Positions 23,234 through 34,489 of a DNA stretch of 64,000 nt are shown one piece after another (positions within the stretch are counted from its first letter, which is position 1; the number at the start of each line of letters is the position of its first letter). The stretch covers positions 162,136,792-162,200,791 of the forward strand of contig OY757904.1 in the NCBI GenBank assembly GCA_963585895.1. Direction: 5' to 3'. The stretch is from Sepioteuthis lessoniana. Taxonomy: Eukaryota; Mollusca; Cephalopoda; Myopsida; Loliginidae. The position numbers were made by a program, and so were the translations under genes. The notes beneath the pieces were generated by a model. It was not told the DNA's origin and ran no database searches. It worked only from the letters and a program-made list of their open reading frames with translations.

Positions 23234-23540
23234 AAGAAAGGTCATATAACCTTTCAATCATTCAATCAGCGTCCTTTTTCGAAAAAAAACTCTCACCTGA
23301 TTGGCACAGGCAATGATATTTAGATGTATGGAACTTCTCAGAGATACAATGGACTGAAAGATAATAAAAGCAAAAAACTTGCTAAGACACTTCTTTTTCC
23401 TCTTTTTTTCTCAGGAACGTTTTGGCAATTTTTTTGCTTTTATCATCTTTCAATCAAAAATATTTTTTCTTTTCTTTTCTCCTGTTATTGTATTTTATTA
23501 AAACACCCATCATACTCGAACAGCACTAATTTTATCATCT

Positions 23541-23591
23541 TAAAGTCCTAATTAAGGTTTACTAAAACCGAAACGTTTTAACGTTGACTTT
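23541..23591 (+). ncRNA. Hammerhead-like motif at right Penelope end
   Basis: Plus strand: stem I AAAGTC, CTAATTA (two changes from CTGATGA), stem II AGGTTT-ACT-AAAACC, GAAA, stem III CGTT-TT-AACG, TT, stem I partner GACTTT. Stems I and III are perfect. Only the core is damaged. Comparing both ends gives CTGATGA as the shared ancestor at every position. Confidence 0.55.
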
Positions 23592-23640
23592 CGTTAATAA
23601 TAAATTCATCACTTTTGAATTACTTTGTTTTTCTATTTTC

Positions 23641-23642
<2 letters not shown>

Positions 23643-23672
<30 letters not shown>
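23643..23672 (+). repeat. (TA)n microsatellite
   Basis: About 14 TA units at the right edge of the Penelope end repeat. Confidence 0.9.
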
Positions 23673-23677
<5 letters not shown>

Positions 23678-24202
23678 CTTTGGGGCCCACATATACTTCT
23701 TATATCAATGGGTTAAAGATTACATCAAGTTCGTTACAGTGGATGCATGTAAAAATAAAAATAAAAATGTGTACTTTTTCGTGATACGTTGGAGTAAATT
23801 TCCTCTTCTTCCGTGAGATGTGGCTAACAGGAAGTCTGAGTTGAGTTCTTTTGAATTGCTGTTTGGTTTGTGTTTGAAACATGAGGCGTCTAAGTTGATG
23901 ATATGAATCTACTTCTATGATAGGATATTTCACTTTGCCATCCACGTTCCTCCGGGACGTTTGTAGCTAAAGTGTTTGTGCCTTTTTAAGTAATTATTGG
24001 CATTCTATATTTGTATTAGATTTGTGTTTGTTTGAGTGTGATTTCTTTAATTCACTTTATTTATTAAGGTTGTTGCAGATTTATCAGGTAAAATTTATTT
24101 GGTTACTTTCTTCAAAAGTATTGGTATCTCTTTAAAAAGCTTAAGTCTAAATTAAGTCCATGTTTGTGCCTGTGTAATTTGTGGACCCATTTAATTTCTT
24201 GT

Positions 24203-24203
<1 letters not shown>

Positions 24204-24250
<47 letters not shown>
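24204..24250 (+). repeat. (TA)n(GA)n microsatellite
   Basis: A TA run is followed by a GA run. Confidence 0.95.
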
Positions 24251-24251
<1 letters not shown>

Positions 24252-24514
24252 TTAGAGTGAGAGGAGAGAGAGTGAGTAAGAGATATTCAAATGTGCTAAG
24301 ACAGTTCAGAATATTTCTTTTGGGATGTTTTTGGATCCTTCGCAACTTGTTTCGACTTTAGGTCATCGTCAAGAGAAAAGATTTTACGAAAAATGTTTTT
24401 GTATAAAGTTTTTTGAAAATATTTTTAAGTTTTAAAAATGTTTTTTTAAGAGAAGCAACGAAAAATTCTCTAGCGCCGTAGCATATTTATTTTCTGAGTG
24501 AAAATTATTTGGTT

Positions 24515-24582
24515 TAATGGATTTTAATGGCATGTAAACCGCCTGGGCTTATTTTATGCCAATAGGCTAGGGAATAAGGTAT
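24515..24582 (+). repeat. Repeat C head fragment
   Basis: GGATTTTAATGGCATGTAAAC followed by CTGGGCTTATTTTATGCCAA. It aligns to the heads at 15300, 33118 and 36235, with part of the stem mutated. Confidence 0.55.
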
Positions 24583-24719
24583 TTTGTTCGTCGACAATTA
24601 CATTTTTGTGGTTAAGGATTTCGACAATATGTTAGTTTCGTCGGGAATTGTGTTATAGGGTTACTTTGTACGTTATTGATCAGGTTTACATCCATAGTTT
24701 TGGGTATAATTCTGTTTCT

Positions 24720-26050
24720 TTAAAAAAAAAAGACAGGATTTAACCAATGTTAATATTTTTAAATAGGCTTTTCATACTATTTGCATTGAAAAAGCATTTT
24801 CTGATGTGAGTGAAAGTTGTGCATTCTATGAGAAAGTGCTTAATAGTGAAGAGTGTGTGACATGTTATACACTCAGGTTGTTGTACTTGCTTGAGTATAA
24901 AGGAGTGTGTAAGTCTTTTGTGAACAATGTGTAATTGGGATAAAGTGACTTGTTCCTTTCTGGATGTTCTGAATGCTGGTCTCCAGTCTCCCAAAGTGAG
25001 TTTGATCAAGAAGAGCTTTTATTGTGAATCTTTTTATTCTATCATTTTTGCCATTTTGTATGAATAAGTCATTTAATTTAAGGTTTCACGTCAATCTATG
25101 TAAATCTTGAATTTGTCAGGGGCCAAAACTTGGGACGATTTGGCTGCTGAATCAGTTCTTTCATTCATCTCATTCTGCAAATAATAATCTCTTTGGAGTT
25201 GGATATGAAGTCTAATCTACTCAGTTGTTTAATAATCAAAAAATCTTCCAAATTTTATTTTTTCATTTTTTAATAATATTAAAACCGAAAGTGAGTCTGT
25301 TGATAGAATAAAGTTTTTGTGGTGACTTTCAGAGATGATGTCTAGTGTTAAGTCATGCACAGGTTTCAGCTAAAATGATGGAGTTTTCCTTTGAAAGAGC
25401 TTTTCGTATAATTTTCTTGTTTTATTGCTTAATTTTAATGCAGTTTTATCTTTGTCCTTGAAGACATTTGTAAAGATGTAAAGGTGGTTGGGATGGTATT
25501 CAAGAATATTGGGGAATTTATCTTGGTAAGTGCCAGGATGAGTTTTTGTTTTGAGAAGTTCACTTACCACGAGGACTACTTTAAATTTTTTAATTATCCA
25601 AAAGGTGATGTCTTCGGTATGATGGTTTCGTGTAAATTGGTGAGAAATGTTTTTTATTTCATCCGAAGGCCAAAAGGTTTTATTGATTTTTCTTCTTTTC
25701 TTTTTTCAAAAAACTGCTTATATCTTGGTTTGAAGATACAATCATAAGTTGGGATAGACGGGCGTTTACTATTGTTGGGTAAGTTTTTTGTTTCTGAGTT
25801 TTAGTGAGGAGGGATTAAGAGCTTCTGTGTGCAAGCTTTCCGCTGGGGGAGTTTTGAAAGCTCCTAAGACTAGTCTTAAACCTTCATTTTGTCTAGGGTC
25901 ATGAATTTTGAGAAAAGACCTCTTGGCTGAGCTATATTCAAAGCTCCATTGTCCAGTCGTGAACGGACTTGTGACCGGGTAGAATTTTAGTGAAAGGTTT
26001 GGTGATCGTACAGAAAAATGCAATAACAAATCACGACGGATTAACAACAT
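24720..26050 (-). pseudogene. LINE ORF2, connection domain to RNase H-side C-terminus
   Basis: Minus-strand pieces in order are EGLRLVLGAFKTPPAESLHT with LKLRNKKLTQQ (26050-25769), then TYQDKFPNILEYHPNHLYIF with TNVFKDKDKTALKL (25570-25370). Last come LGDWRPAFRTSRKEQVTLSQ, RLTHSFILKQ, PECITCHTLFTIKHFLIECT and FTHIRKCFF (25009-24740). The middle block is the beginning of an RNase H domain, with the usual TDGS replaced by TNVF. The last is the C-x2-C-x7-H-x4-C motif of Jockey/I-group LINEs. Frameshifts and stops separate the pieces. Confidence 0.7.
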
Positions 26051-26099
26051 TTTATTTCAAGAACAAACTTAATAGAATGAATACAAGAATGACATGAGA

Positions 26100-27550
26100 T
26101 AAAAAAAAAAGATAAATAGTATGTGTGAAGAAATGTCTTTAGTGTACGTGCCGGTAAGAGAGGTGGAAGTTTTAGGTAAAGACTTACAGATTGAAGAAGT
26201 GTATTGTTCTATGGTTTCGTGTTCTATGCGATGCGAAGTTTGTTCGTGACGAAAATGTCTCAGTCCTGTTCAAGGCAAGGAAGAAGAGATTTTGACTTTT
26301 TCCGTCCTTTTTTATATATTGGTTTGACAACACCACCTAGAGGCCATTAACAGAATTCTTTAGCAGCTAAGGGAGGTAATGGTCTATGGTCTTTTATATC
26401 TCCTGGCTGATTCAATTATGTAAGTGTTAAAACATTACACCCACAATCATAGTAGAAGTTACCAACTGACGAACAAAGAAACAAAAAGAAAATTCTCACT
26501 ATTTATTATATAGATAAATATTTTGACATTAATGCTTGCATTATACTTGGCCTTTGATAATATCTTTCTCTCTGATTTCGAATGCACAACATACAAATAG
26601 TATGACAATCTACTTAACTAAATATTAGATTTTGTTCAAAGGAGCTTCTTAAAAACTACCAAAATTCATCGCTTTTTATCCCATCAAAGTGTAATTTCTG
26701 ACTCATCGCGATTTTATTGTAATGGGAAAGGTTTTTTTGGGAGAGGCTAAATGGTTTCACTTCACTTTTTATGTCCTGATCAATAACAAAGAGAAATTCC
26801 TTTCGGCATGGACATCAGCACAGAAATATTTAACAGGCTTAATAGTGAAACGCATCTATCTAATGTGTGTTTGTTTTAAAGGGGTTAATGAAAATTAATA
26901 AAATATTATAAACAGATTTTACAACCCTTCCAAGATAACTTGTAAACTGTTAAAGAAATAATCTGACTTTTCCGATTGTAAAATTAACTTGCTTTATTTT
27001 CATCACAATATCGCGAATCATCTTTCTGCATTTTTGAATCGCTTTTTCCATTGTCTTCATCTTCAAACAATTCCGTATGGCTTTGCAGAACGACACTTTT
27101 CTCTTTAAGTCAAAACTTCTTGTCATATAAAATAATAACAGTCACAAAAATTGTGGAATTTATCATGAAAATTAAGGATTGATGCATAAAACTGAATATA
27201 CTATAATAATAATCTATAACAAAATTATTTCGAGTTAAAAAAAAAAAGTGATATGCAGTAATTTTGGGGGCTAATTTTTCAAAAATTTATTGGTTTAATG
27301 ATTCATTCTGTTTAATATCTCTTTGCTCTTTAATAAATCTACTGTAATAAAAATGATGCACAAAAAGGGTTAAGATTATTCCTTACAGAATATATTCATG
27401 AATACAATGTACTAGTTGATATGGCACAATGACTTTTGTCAATAACATTGTAATATCCTTTCTCTAGGAATCATAGTAATTAAAGAAAATCGCTGATTTC
27501 GCTTTTGAAAAAGGCGTTTCAAATATAAAATCAAACAGTTTTTACATACA
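26100..27550. other. AT-rich spacer downstream of the membrane-protein exon
   Basis: A 59-codon minus-strand frame at 26947-27126 (MTRSFDLKRKVSF at its start, lysine-rich) overlaps another short minus frame with an acidic tail. Neither is supported by splice sites. On the minus strand an AATAAA near plus 27286 could serve the terminal exon. Confidence 0.35.
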
Positions 27551-27558
27551 CCATTTAA

Positions 27559-27902
27559 TCAAAAGTAGCTTAACTTTTTTGAAGATTTTTTTTTTATTTT
27601 AAACCTGTTTGTGATCTGCTTATAAGTTTTGATGAGTTGAGACGCGAGTGTAGGGACATCGCTTAAAATCAATACGCTGAAGGGAACAACAATAAATACA
27701 ATAGCCACCATTCCAATCGCTTTCGACGAAGTACGTTCATCTACAGCACTAATTTTGGAGCGTTTATATTTCGAAGTATCTTTCTTATTAACAACAATTT
27801 CTTTCAGGCTTTTCTGGAATTCTTCAGCGCTTATATTTTGTCCAAGAGGGGCACACAAACAAGGATAATTAGCATTCATGTTCATTGTTGTTGGTATGAT
27901 GA
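27559..27902 (-). CDS. Terminal exon of a single-pass membrane protein
   Basis: A strong acceptor (TTTTTTTCTTTTGCAG on minus, plus 27903-27918) opens a 113-codon frame that runs to a stop. The peptide contains CLCAPLGQNISAEEFQKSLK, then SKYKRSKISAVDERTSSKAI. A hydrophobic segment GMVAIVFIVVPFSVLIL follows, then SDVPTLASQL and a lysine-rich tail ending KKLSYF. The layout is extracellular region, one membrane helix and a short basic cytoplasmic tail. From memory, similar KRSKISA-D-RTS plus helix C-termini occur in molluscan lectin-like receptors. The first codon is split after one base. Confidence 0.6.
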
Positions 27903-27984
27903 CTGCAAAAGAAAAAAAGTATGGATCTTTTTAATTTATAAATTGTGATTTTAAATTGTTTCAATTTCAGTCAATCTTAGAGAA

Positions 27985-27990
<6 letters not shown>

Positions 27991-28056
<66 letters not shown>

Positions 28057-28080
28057 ATTGATTGATTGATTGATTGATTG
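27991..28080 (+). repeat. (TA)n followed by (GATT)n
   Basis: About 32 TA units then six to seven GATT units. Confidence 0.95.
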
Positions 28081-28229
28081 GAACTGGCATCGGAAAGTTT
28101 ATGTTAGCTAACAAAATAAACACTGCAACACTTCACACAATAAACAAGCATTTATCAAACTTATTTTACCGCAACCAAATGCACTACAATTATAAACTAA
28201 ATGAAAATATTTTTTAAAAAACATTGATT

Positions 28230-28900
28230 TAAATAAATATACTCCCCACTGATCCTAATAGAAAATAAAACTTATTGTATACTATAACAAATTTAAAACT
28301 TCCAACTTAGTCATTAATAATAAATCCTCTCCCTCGGTTGAAGTTGTGCAAAAAAACTAACGATATATATCAATTTAAATGTCCTTTAGGAGATTGTATT
28401 TTTGGAAACAACAATATATACATCGGTTTAACCTCAACTACCCTATCGAGAAGACTTACTATGCATCTTTCTGATACCAGTTCCATAACCCTACATCTGA
28501 AAAGGTATTTATGCCCGACAATTGAATTTCGAAAAATTCTTACCGACAAAATAACAATATTAGAACAACAAAACAACAAAAAGAAATACAGATTCTCGAG
28601 ACGCAACATATTAGAAACTTAATATGATTAATTTTGAATGTAGAAGTAATGTACTTAAATCTCATTAGCTACTAACGCTATTATTGAAACAAATTTTTTT
28701 AAATAAATTCTACTCAATACACCAGTATAAACACTCATTCTTACAAAGTAGTAATGTGCAAACAAAAGTTACATCACTTTTACAATGCAGCACCCCCTGA
28801 TGATGGCCCAAGAATGGGCTGAAATTACAAAGAGAATGATTAGTTATGGAAGGTTTATAAACCAGTTCCCGCCGGATATCATAAAATCAATACGCTGACT
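28230..28900 (+). mobile_element. Penelope-like 3' end: GIY-YIG domain and ribozyme-like tail
   Basis: The frame 28338-28622 reads KLCKKTNDIYQFKCPLGDC, then NNNIYIGLTSTTLSRRLTMH and LSDTSSITLHLKRYLCPTIE. It ends in ILEQQNNKKKYRFSRRNILE. The IYQF-x-CP-x2-DC and YIGLT-x3-LSRR-x3-H pattern is the GIY-YIG domain of a second Penelope type. The 3' region contains CTGATGA at 28797-28803, a strong hairpin GGCCC-AAGAAT-GGGCT, then GAAA at 28821-28824. That is the first half of a hammerhead core, but stems I and III are not clear. Confidence 0.6.
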
Positions 28901-29267
28901 CGAAAGGATTAACAAAAGAATATGTAGACAAAAAATGTCTATAATGTTCAATCAAATATATATCAATGAAGAAATGCTGCCTATATATATATATATATAA
29001 TATGATGACTGTCATATGTTAACCGATGATAGCCATTTTTACCACGAAAATTACGACTCAAACATCTTGATTAATAACTACTTCGACTTGGGAAAAATAC
29101 ACAAGATGCGTAAGATGATAAGATAGCAAAATATCTGTTCGTCATTGGATTATCGTAACATAAACGACATATACCATGCTCTGGGTCAACATAGATACCG
29201 CCCAGAGGCAAGTGTAATAAGATAACTGATGATGATGCAAACTGTAGGTTTTATTTCAGAATAACTT

Positions 29268-29506
29268 GGGGGTGTCCTCGTGGAGTAACGGTTAAAATGA
29301 TGGACTGCGAAATCGTAGTAAGCGAGTTCGTACTCCAGTCGCGCTATTACGTTCACTTTCGGGCAAATACCCTTGGGAAAGGTATGAACCCCCTTGTCCT
29401 CCTAGCTATGGGTTAAATAGTACCACTGCTGTTCTTCTAGGAGAATGGCTTTGGCATTAAATAACCTACAAAGGTCGATATGCCATTAAACAAAGAAATC
29501 AAACCA
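29268..29506 (+). mobile_element. tRNA-derived SINE, copy 1, with 12-bp target duplication
   Basis: The head GTCCTCGTGGAGTAACGGTT and B-box-like AGTTCGTACTCC are tRNA-derived. The body includes TTTCGGGCAAATACCCTTGG, then GCTATGGGTTAAATAG. The tail is GGCATTAAATAACCTACAAA followed by GATATGCCATTAAAC. The 12-base TCAGAATAACTT stands on both sides (29256-29267 and 29507-29518), a perfect target duplication, so insertion is fairly recent. Related copies are at 34.5-35.2 kb and, inverted, 49.0-49.3 kb. Confidence 0.85.
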
Positions 29507-29656
29507 TCAGAATAACTTCTCTCTATCCCTCGAAGTCTGTAGAGGTTTGATGATGGTACTTTCTTCTCCAGTTTTGATTTTCAAGTTAACTTAACCTTAA
29601 AGAATGGTCTTCACCACAACTTGGACATTAGACTGGAGTCCTTTCTACCCGTCTCT

Positions 29657-29657
29657 C

Positions 29658-29689
<32 letters not shown>

Positions 29690-29690
29690 T
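29657..29690 (+). repeat. (CT)n microsatellite
   Basis: CT repeats at the 3' side of the LINE copy. Confidence 0.9.
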
Positions 29691-29724
29691 ATTGTATGTA
29701 TATATATATAAATCTTTGAATATA

Positions 29725-30700
29725 AAATATATCATCATCTAGCACGGATTTCCTTGAGTGTCTCATTCTTTCTCTCCATCCTTCCCTATCGTCTATCGCT
29801 CCCGGTAGATCCTCTAAACGGCACCCTGTATCCGTGCAGAGCTGTTGTCGGTACGTTCTTGCTGATCGACCTGTACTGGCCCGACCATGAGAAGGGGTCC
29901 ATTGGAGAACGTCACTTATGAATTCTTTCTTGCTTTTCCTATAGTGTCTTGTTCGTCTTACTTGGATAATTTTAGAGATAGGAAGTAGAATGCCGTTCAG
30001 CTGCTGTTTCGTGGGATGTTGTATCCGGGATTTGTTCAATACAGCTCGTAGTATTCAAGTGCAGTTCCCATCTAGCTTTTTCTCTTTGCGTTTTATCAGT
30101 GCCCATATGGTGCATCCATACAATAGTATTGACACAACCACGGTTTGGAAGAAATCATGTTTGTTTTATCGGAGAGATCAGTCTTCCATATGATCGATTG
30201 TCTATCGATAACAATCCACGCCTTCACCAGGCAAATATTGATATTACTTTCTGTAGATGAGAGGCTGCTGCCGAGGTACTGAAATTGTCAACTAATTTCA
30301 GATGACCGCCACTTAGAGTGGATAAGGCTCCTTCTCGATCAAAACATATACTCCGTTTTGTTTGCGTTCACGTAGAGACCAATGCCTCCTGCTGGCTGCT
30401 CCAAGCTATGCAGCAGAGATTCGGCTTAGGCAGGTGTATTTGCGCTATGTCATCTGCATTGTCTGCGTCCGTTAGAGTTTCTGCGAGATATTGTTTGTTT
30501 TTTGTTTATTTAGTGTAAAGCCATTTTCTTTAATTAGATCTATCGACGTTCGAAGTACTTAGTCTAGGCAGATTATGAATAGATTTGGTGCTAATGTATC
30601 TCCTAATAGAACTCCAGCAACAGTGTCGAATAAGTCTGTGTCTCCATCCGGTGAGTGTACCTTGACTTTTGTGTTTTTATTGAGCATCATTATGGCTGTA
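29725..30700 (-). pseudogene. LINE reverse transcriptase, copy with altered catalytic box
   Basis: Minus-strand pieces in order are VKETITAIM, MLNKNTKVKVHSPDGDTD, LFDTVAGVLLGDTLAPNLFI and DADNADDIA (plus 30447-30461). Further pieces are WIVIDRQSI, IIQVRRTRHYRKSKKE, DVLQWTPSHGRASTGR and QLCTDTGCRLEDLPGAIDD. It belongs to the same family as 10.57-11.04 kb. The catalytic Y-A-D-D is N-A-D-D, with many stops. It ends at GATGATATAT near 29727. Confidence 0.7.
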
Positions 30701-30899
30701 ATAGTTTCTTTGACGTTAAAACCAAGCAATCAATTCGCGATGCATTCTCTTTTGTCTGAAATTTGGCTGTTCTTCAGCATTCATTATTTATATTCTAAAT
30801 CGCTTCTCTCCACTGCTCTAGATAAAATGTTCGTTCATTCTCATGCTTGTGATCTTTTCTTTCTTGTTGCCAAAGTATATTATGCTAGGGTTAGAAGAG

Positions 30900-31073
30900 A
30901 GAAGATATCCGATGTCCATATCGAAGACAGGAGAATAAGAAAAGAAACCTCTCCTATAACTAAAGCCTCTCCAGCAAAAGCCTCACTCTCCGGAAAATTG
31001 AGTTACATAGAAAGACTACACCAGCCAGATACCTCAGTTGTCTGCTTCTCAAATACAACAATGACAACACAAT

Positions 31074-31123
<50 letters not shown>

Positions 31124-31560
31124 CTTGCATCAATGTGTTTCAATAAATAGTTGTTAATTGTTAACGGAGAGTTTTCTTTGTCTTTGAGTTGACAACACAC
31201 AGGCAGCTTGTTCCAATGAACGATACCAACCGCCAGAAGAAGTTCCGGATAGATTTTATCATTCCCTATCAGTGGATCTTTCAAACACAACGTGGGCACA
31301 GAGGGAGTTGATAAACCAACTAGCCGGAAATGCCTGTGGTTGTCACTGAACTAAGGCCACAATCAAATATGGTGACTAGCATAGAGCCAAAGATAGAACA
31401 CTATCTATTCAAACTGTCAATAAAATTTCAAGTCACGCAGACAAGACAGAGTTCCCTGAAACCTGATTCTCATTTACCATTCGTCTCTATCGGTTATTGC
31501 TCCTGGTAAATCTTTAAGACTGCAACTAGTATCAACACAGAGCTGATATTATGTTGGCCA
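30900..31560. other. Spacer with (TA)n, between two LINE copies
   Basis: (TA)n is at 31078-31119. A minus-strand frame here (LCLKDPLIGNDKIYPELLLA, IVHWNKLP) resembles a retroelement C-terminus only weakly and is left unassigned. Confidence 0.35.
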
Positions 31561-31571
31561 AAAAAGGTGCA

Positions 31572-33100
31572 TCAATGTGTAGGAGTCCATAAGAGAAGGT
31601 CGCTTATGAGTTCGTCCTTACTTCTCAAACAGTACCCAGCATATCTTGTTCGTCTTACTTCAATGGCTTGTGAGATGAGAATTAAGCGACTGTGCAGCTG
31701 CTGTTCTGCATGATGTTGCTTCCAGGATTTTTTGAAGATTGCACGTAGCTCTCTTCTATTGTCCCCATCTATCTTTTTCCCTGTCCATTTTGTTATCGTC
31801 CATTGTAATATTGATACAGACATAACTTAGAAGAAATCCCGTTTTATTTTATCAGAGAGACCAGATTTTCGTGTCTTTCATACTTCAGAAGGTATTTCGT
31901 TGAGCACTGCAGCTTTTCTGTTTTCAATTTTTTCAATACTGTGTCAAGTTCTTCCTCCTTAAACTGTCCTAGTTTGATGACTTGTTGGCAATTCATCATT
32001 TTTTCGGTAGGCTCATCAATGATTTCAGAAAGGTTTCCGGGCAGATTGTTGAGATATTTTTTCCACTTCAAACGTCTTTCTTCTTGGCTGACAGCTTTTA
32101 GTTTTGCTCTCTTCGTGATTTTTCTTTTGCTCACTTCATTTACTGTCTGCCACGCTAGTCGTAACTGATTGGCCCCTTCCACCAAATTTCTGATTTTATT
32201 GATTTGACCTCTAATATATTCTGTTTGTTTTGGTAGGTGTTATTTCTGTCAGGGAATTTTTTCTCATTGGCATTTGTTGGGTTTCTTTTATTAAGAAAAG
32301 ATGCTTTTTTCATGTTATCTCGTTTTTTCTTAACTACAAGTGACTCTTGCGAAAATCTGCATTTAGGACTGAGTTTGTTACTTCTATATAAACGATAACA
32401 TTTTGGGGTTTTTCAAATGTCTTTCAAATGTATCCTGAAGAGTATCAAATATGTTTCTCACAATTACCGTATATCAATTGCTTATATCATTATTGATGAG
32501 TGAGGACCAGTTATATCATTGAGCTTTAACGATTAGCTTCTTCTTTCTGCGTAGACTCATACGACTATTTGCTGAAACGATTCTGTGATCGGAAGATACT
32601 CCTTCAAAAGAGGAGTATCCCTCCGAGTTCAAAGTGCTATTTACAAACTTCTTGTTAATAAATATATAATCTAGCTGTGTTTTAGAATTATTTAGATAAA
32701 TGTGCGTCTATTGCTTTTTCTCTCTTATTTGGTGTTTAAGCATGCAGCCTATTTGTGTGAGAAAAGTCTGCTAGATATTCATCATTTCTGTTGGTTGAAT
32801 TGTGTAAACAGAATTTATTATTTCCTTATTTAGCTATTTTAGCATTAATATCTCCCCCCCCCTGATTTGAAGATAACTCGTTCTAAAAAGTGTTCCAGTG
32901 CATCACTTGCATTGGTAGAACTGTAGCAAGAGACGATTGTTGTGCTGGAGTTGTCTTTAAATGTAGTATGCATCATTATCGATTGAATTCTCTCAATGCG
33001 ACTTAGTGATTTGGGGCCATCAGAACTGGTGGCATTAACGGAATTTTGCCTTGTGGATAACGAGAAATAGGTCCATCCATTACAGGTACCAAAATTTGGA
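31572..33100 (-). pseudogene. LINE with endonuclease, internal RT deletion
   Basis: In minus order: QLDYIFINKKFVNSTLNSEG, YSSFEGVSSDHRIVSA (the SDH motif of an APE-type endonuclease, plus about 32525-32690). Next come LRLAWQTVNEVSKRKITKRA and KLGQFKEEELDTVLKKLKTE (32185-31880). The frame then jumps near 31860 to DKIKRDFF, then DGDNRRELRAIFKKSWKQH, AIEVRRTRYAGYCLRSKDEL and LLLWTPTH. The whole reverse transcriptase palm is missing between these blocks. Confidence 0.7.
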
Positions 33101-33117
33101 AAAATTAGGATCGATTG

Positions 33118-33190
33118 GTTGATCTAAACGACATTTCAACACGTCTAGGGTTATTTTATGCCTAGATGTTTGTGAATCGCATTCATTGTA
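33118..33190 (+). repeat. Repeat C head fragment with hairpin
   Basis: GATCTAAACGACATTTCAAC, then the stem-loop TCTAGGG-TTATTTTATG-CCTAGA (plus 33143-33165). Confidence 0.6.
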
Positions 33191-33279
33191 CGTTTATTTA
33201 ACATTTTTTGTTTTGTTGTTCCTATGATATCTTTTGTTTTGTTTTTTGTTTTTTTGTTGGTTTTCTTTTTCTTTTTTGC

Positions 33280-33865
33280 GGTTTTCTTTTTCCCCTAAGA
33301 GTCCTGATTTTTCATCTCCATTTCAAGTTGTCTACTTTTAATAATTCCAGACATTTGCAGTTTTCTTTTTCCCCTAAGAGTCCTGATTTTTCATCTCCGT
33401 TTCAAGTTGTCTACTTTTAATAATTCCAGACATTTGCAGTTTTCTTTTCCCCCTAAGAGTCCTGATTTTTCATCTCCGTTTCAAGTTGTCTACTTTTAAT
33501 AATTCCAGACATTTGCAGTTTTCTTTTTCCCCTAAGAGTCCTGATTTTTCATCTCCGTTTCAAGTTGTCTACTTTTAATAATTCCAGACATTTGCAGTTT
33601 TCTTTTCCCCCTAAGAGTCCTGATTTTTCATCTCCGTTTCAAGTTGTCTACTTTTAATAATTCCAGACATTTGCAGTTTTCTTTTCCCCCTAAGAGTCCT
33701 GATTTTTCATCTCCGTTTCAAGTTGTCTACTTTTAATAATTCCAGACATTTGCAGTTTTCTTTTTCCCCTAAGAGTCCTGATTTTTCATCTCCGTTTCAA
33801 GTTGTCTACTTTTAATAATTCCAGACATTTGCAGTTTTCTTTTCCCCCTAAGAGTCCTGATTTTT
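33280..33865 (+). repeat. 79-bp tandem repeat, about 7.3 copies
   Basis: The unit contains CCTAAGAGTCCTGATTTTTC, CGTTTCAAGTTGTCTACTTT and AATAATTCCAGACATTTGCA. The period is 79 (for example 33361 to 33440). Copies are nearly identical apart from T or C at a CCCC(T/C) site and one CCATTT/CCGTTT change in the first copy. Confidence 0.95.
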
Positions 33866-34144
33866 TCAACATCGCGCTGTTCTATTCCATGAATGATTTT
33901 TCTTTTTCCTTTTTAATCATAAGTTCGGCAAATTTTCAATATCCTCATTATAAATGGTAATTTTATACTACTTTTAGTCAATTACCAATTGTTTGTTGAG
34001 AATATATTTACCCTTTGTTCTACATCACAAAATAATAAATAATTTCTGTTATTTTCTCACAAAACAAATGAGAGAAAATTACAACTCAACTCCAGTTATT
34101 TATTACAACTATTTTAGTGATTTGTACAGTTTCTTACTTCATCG

Positions 34145-34145
<1 letters not shown>

Positions 34146-34222
<77 letters not shown>
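34146..34222 (+). repeat. (GT)n microsatellite
   Basis: About 37 GT units. Confidence 0.95.
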
Positions 34223-34225
<3 letters not shown>

Positions 34226-34376
34226 TTCATTCAGAAATCTCTGTTCTAAAATTTTTTTGCTAATCTTCTCGTTGATTTTGTCCAAATGTCTTTGGTAGGC
34301 AAATTTTACCATGAAATCATTTTGTTTTACTCTCATAAACTTTATCAATTGGTCACTTTTCTTAGTAATATAAGGT

Positions 34377-34484
<108 letters not shown>

Positions 34485-34489
34485 CGCGG

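Larger units (their letters stand above)
20440..23650 (+). mobile_element. Penelope-like retroelement bounded by inverted ends
   Basis: Coding remnants on the + strand (RT end, Asn-rich linker, GIY-YIG) are flanked by a roughly 110-base inverted repeat: 20460-20566 reads as the reverse complement of 23540-23645. Shared blocks are AAGGTTTACTAAAACCGAAA and CGTTTTAA, then TAATAAATTCATCACT and TACTTTGTTTTTCTATTTTC. Inverted partial ends are typical of Penelope elements. Each end carries a hammerhead-like core. TA microsatellites at 20751-20806 and 23170-23231 and a LINE at about 21.5-22.3 kb interrupt it. Confidence 0.7.

Noticed and set aside
23700..23945. Minus-strand 81-codon frame (YHQLRRLMFQTQTKQQFKR)
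   Set aside because: The composition is protein-like, but there are no splice sites, no family match and it ends in A-rich low complexity.
29268..29345. Functional tRNA gene
   Set aside because: The tRNA-like head is followed by a SINE body and tail, with a target duplication. The cloverleaf is not complete.
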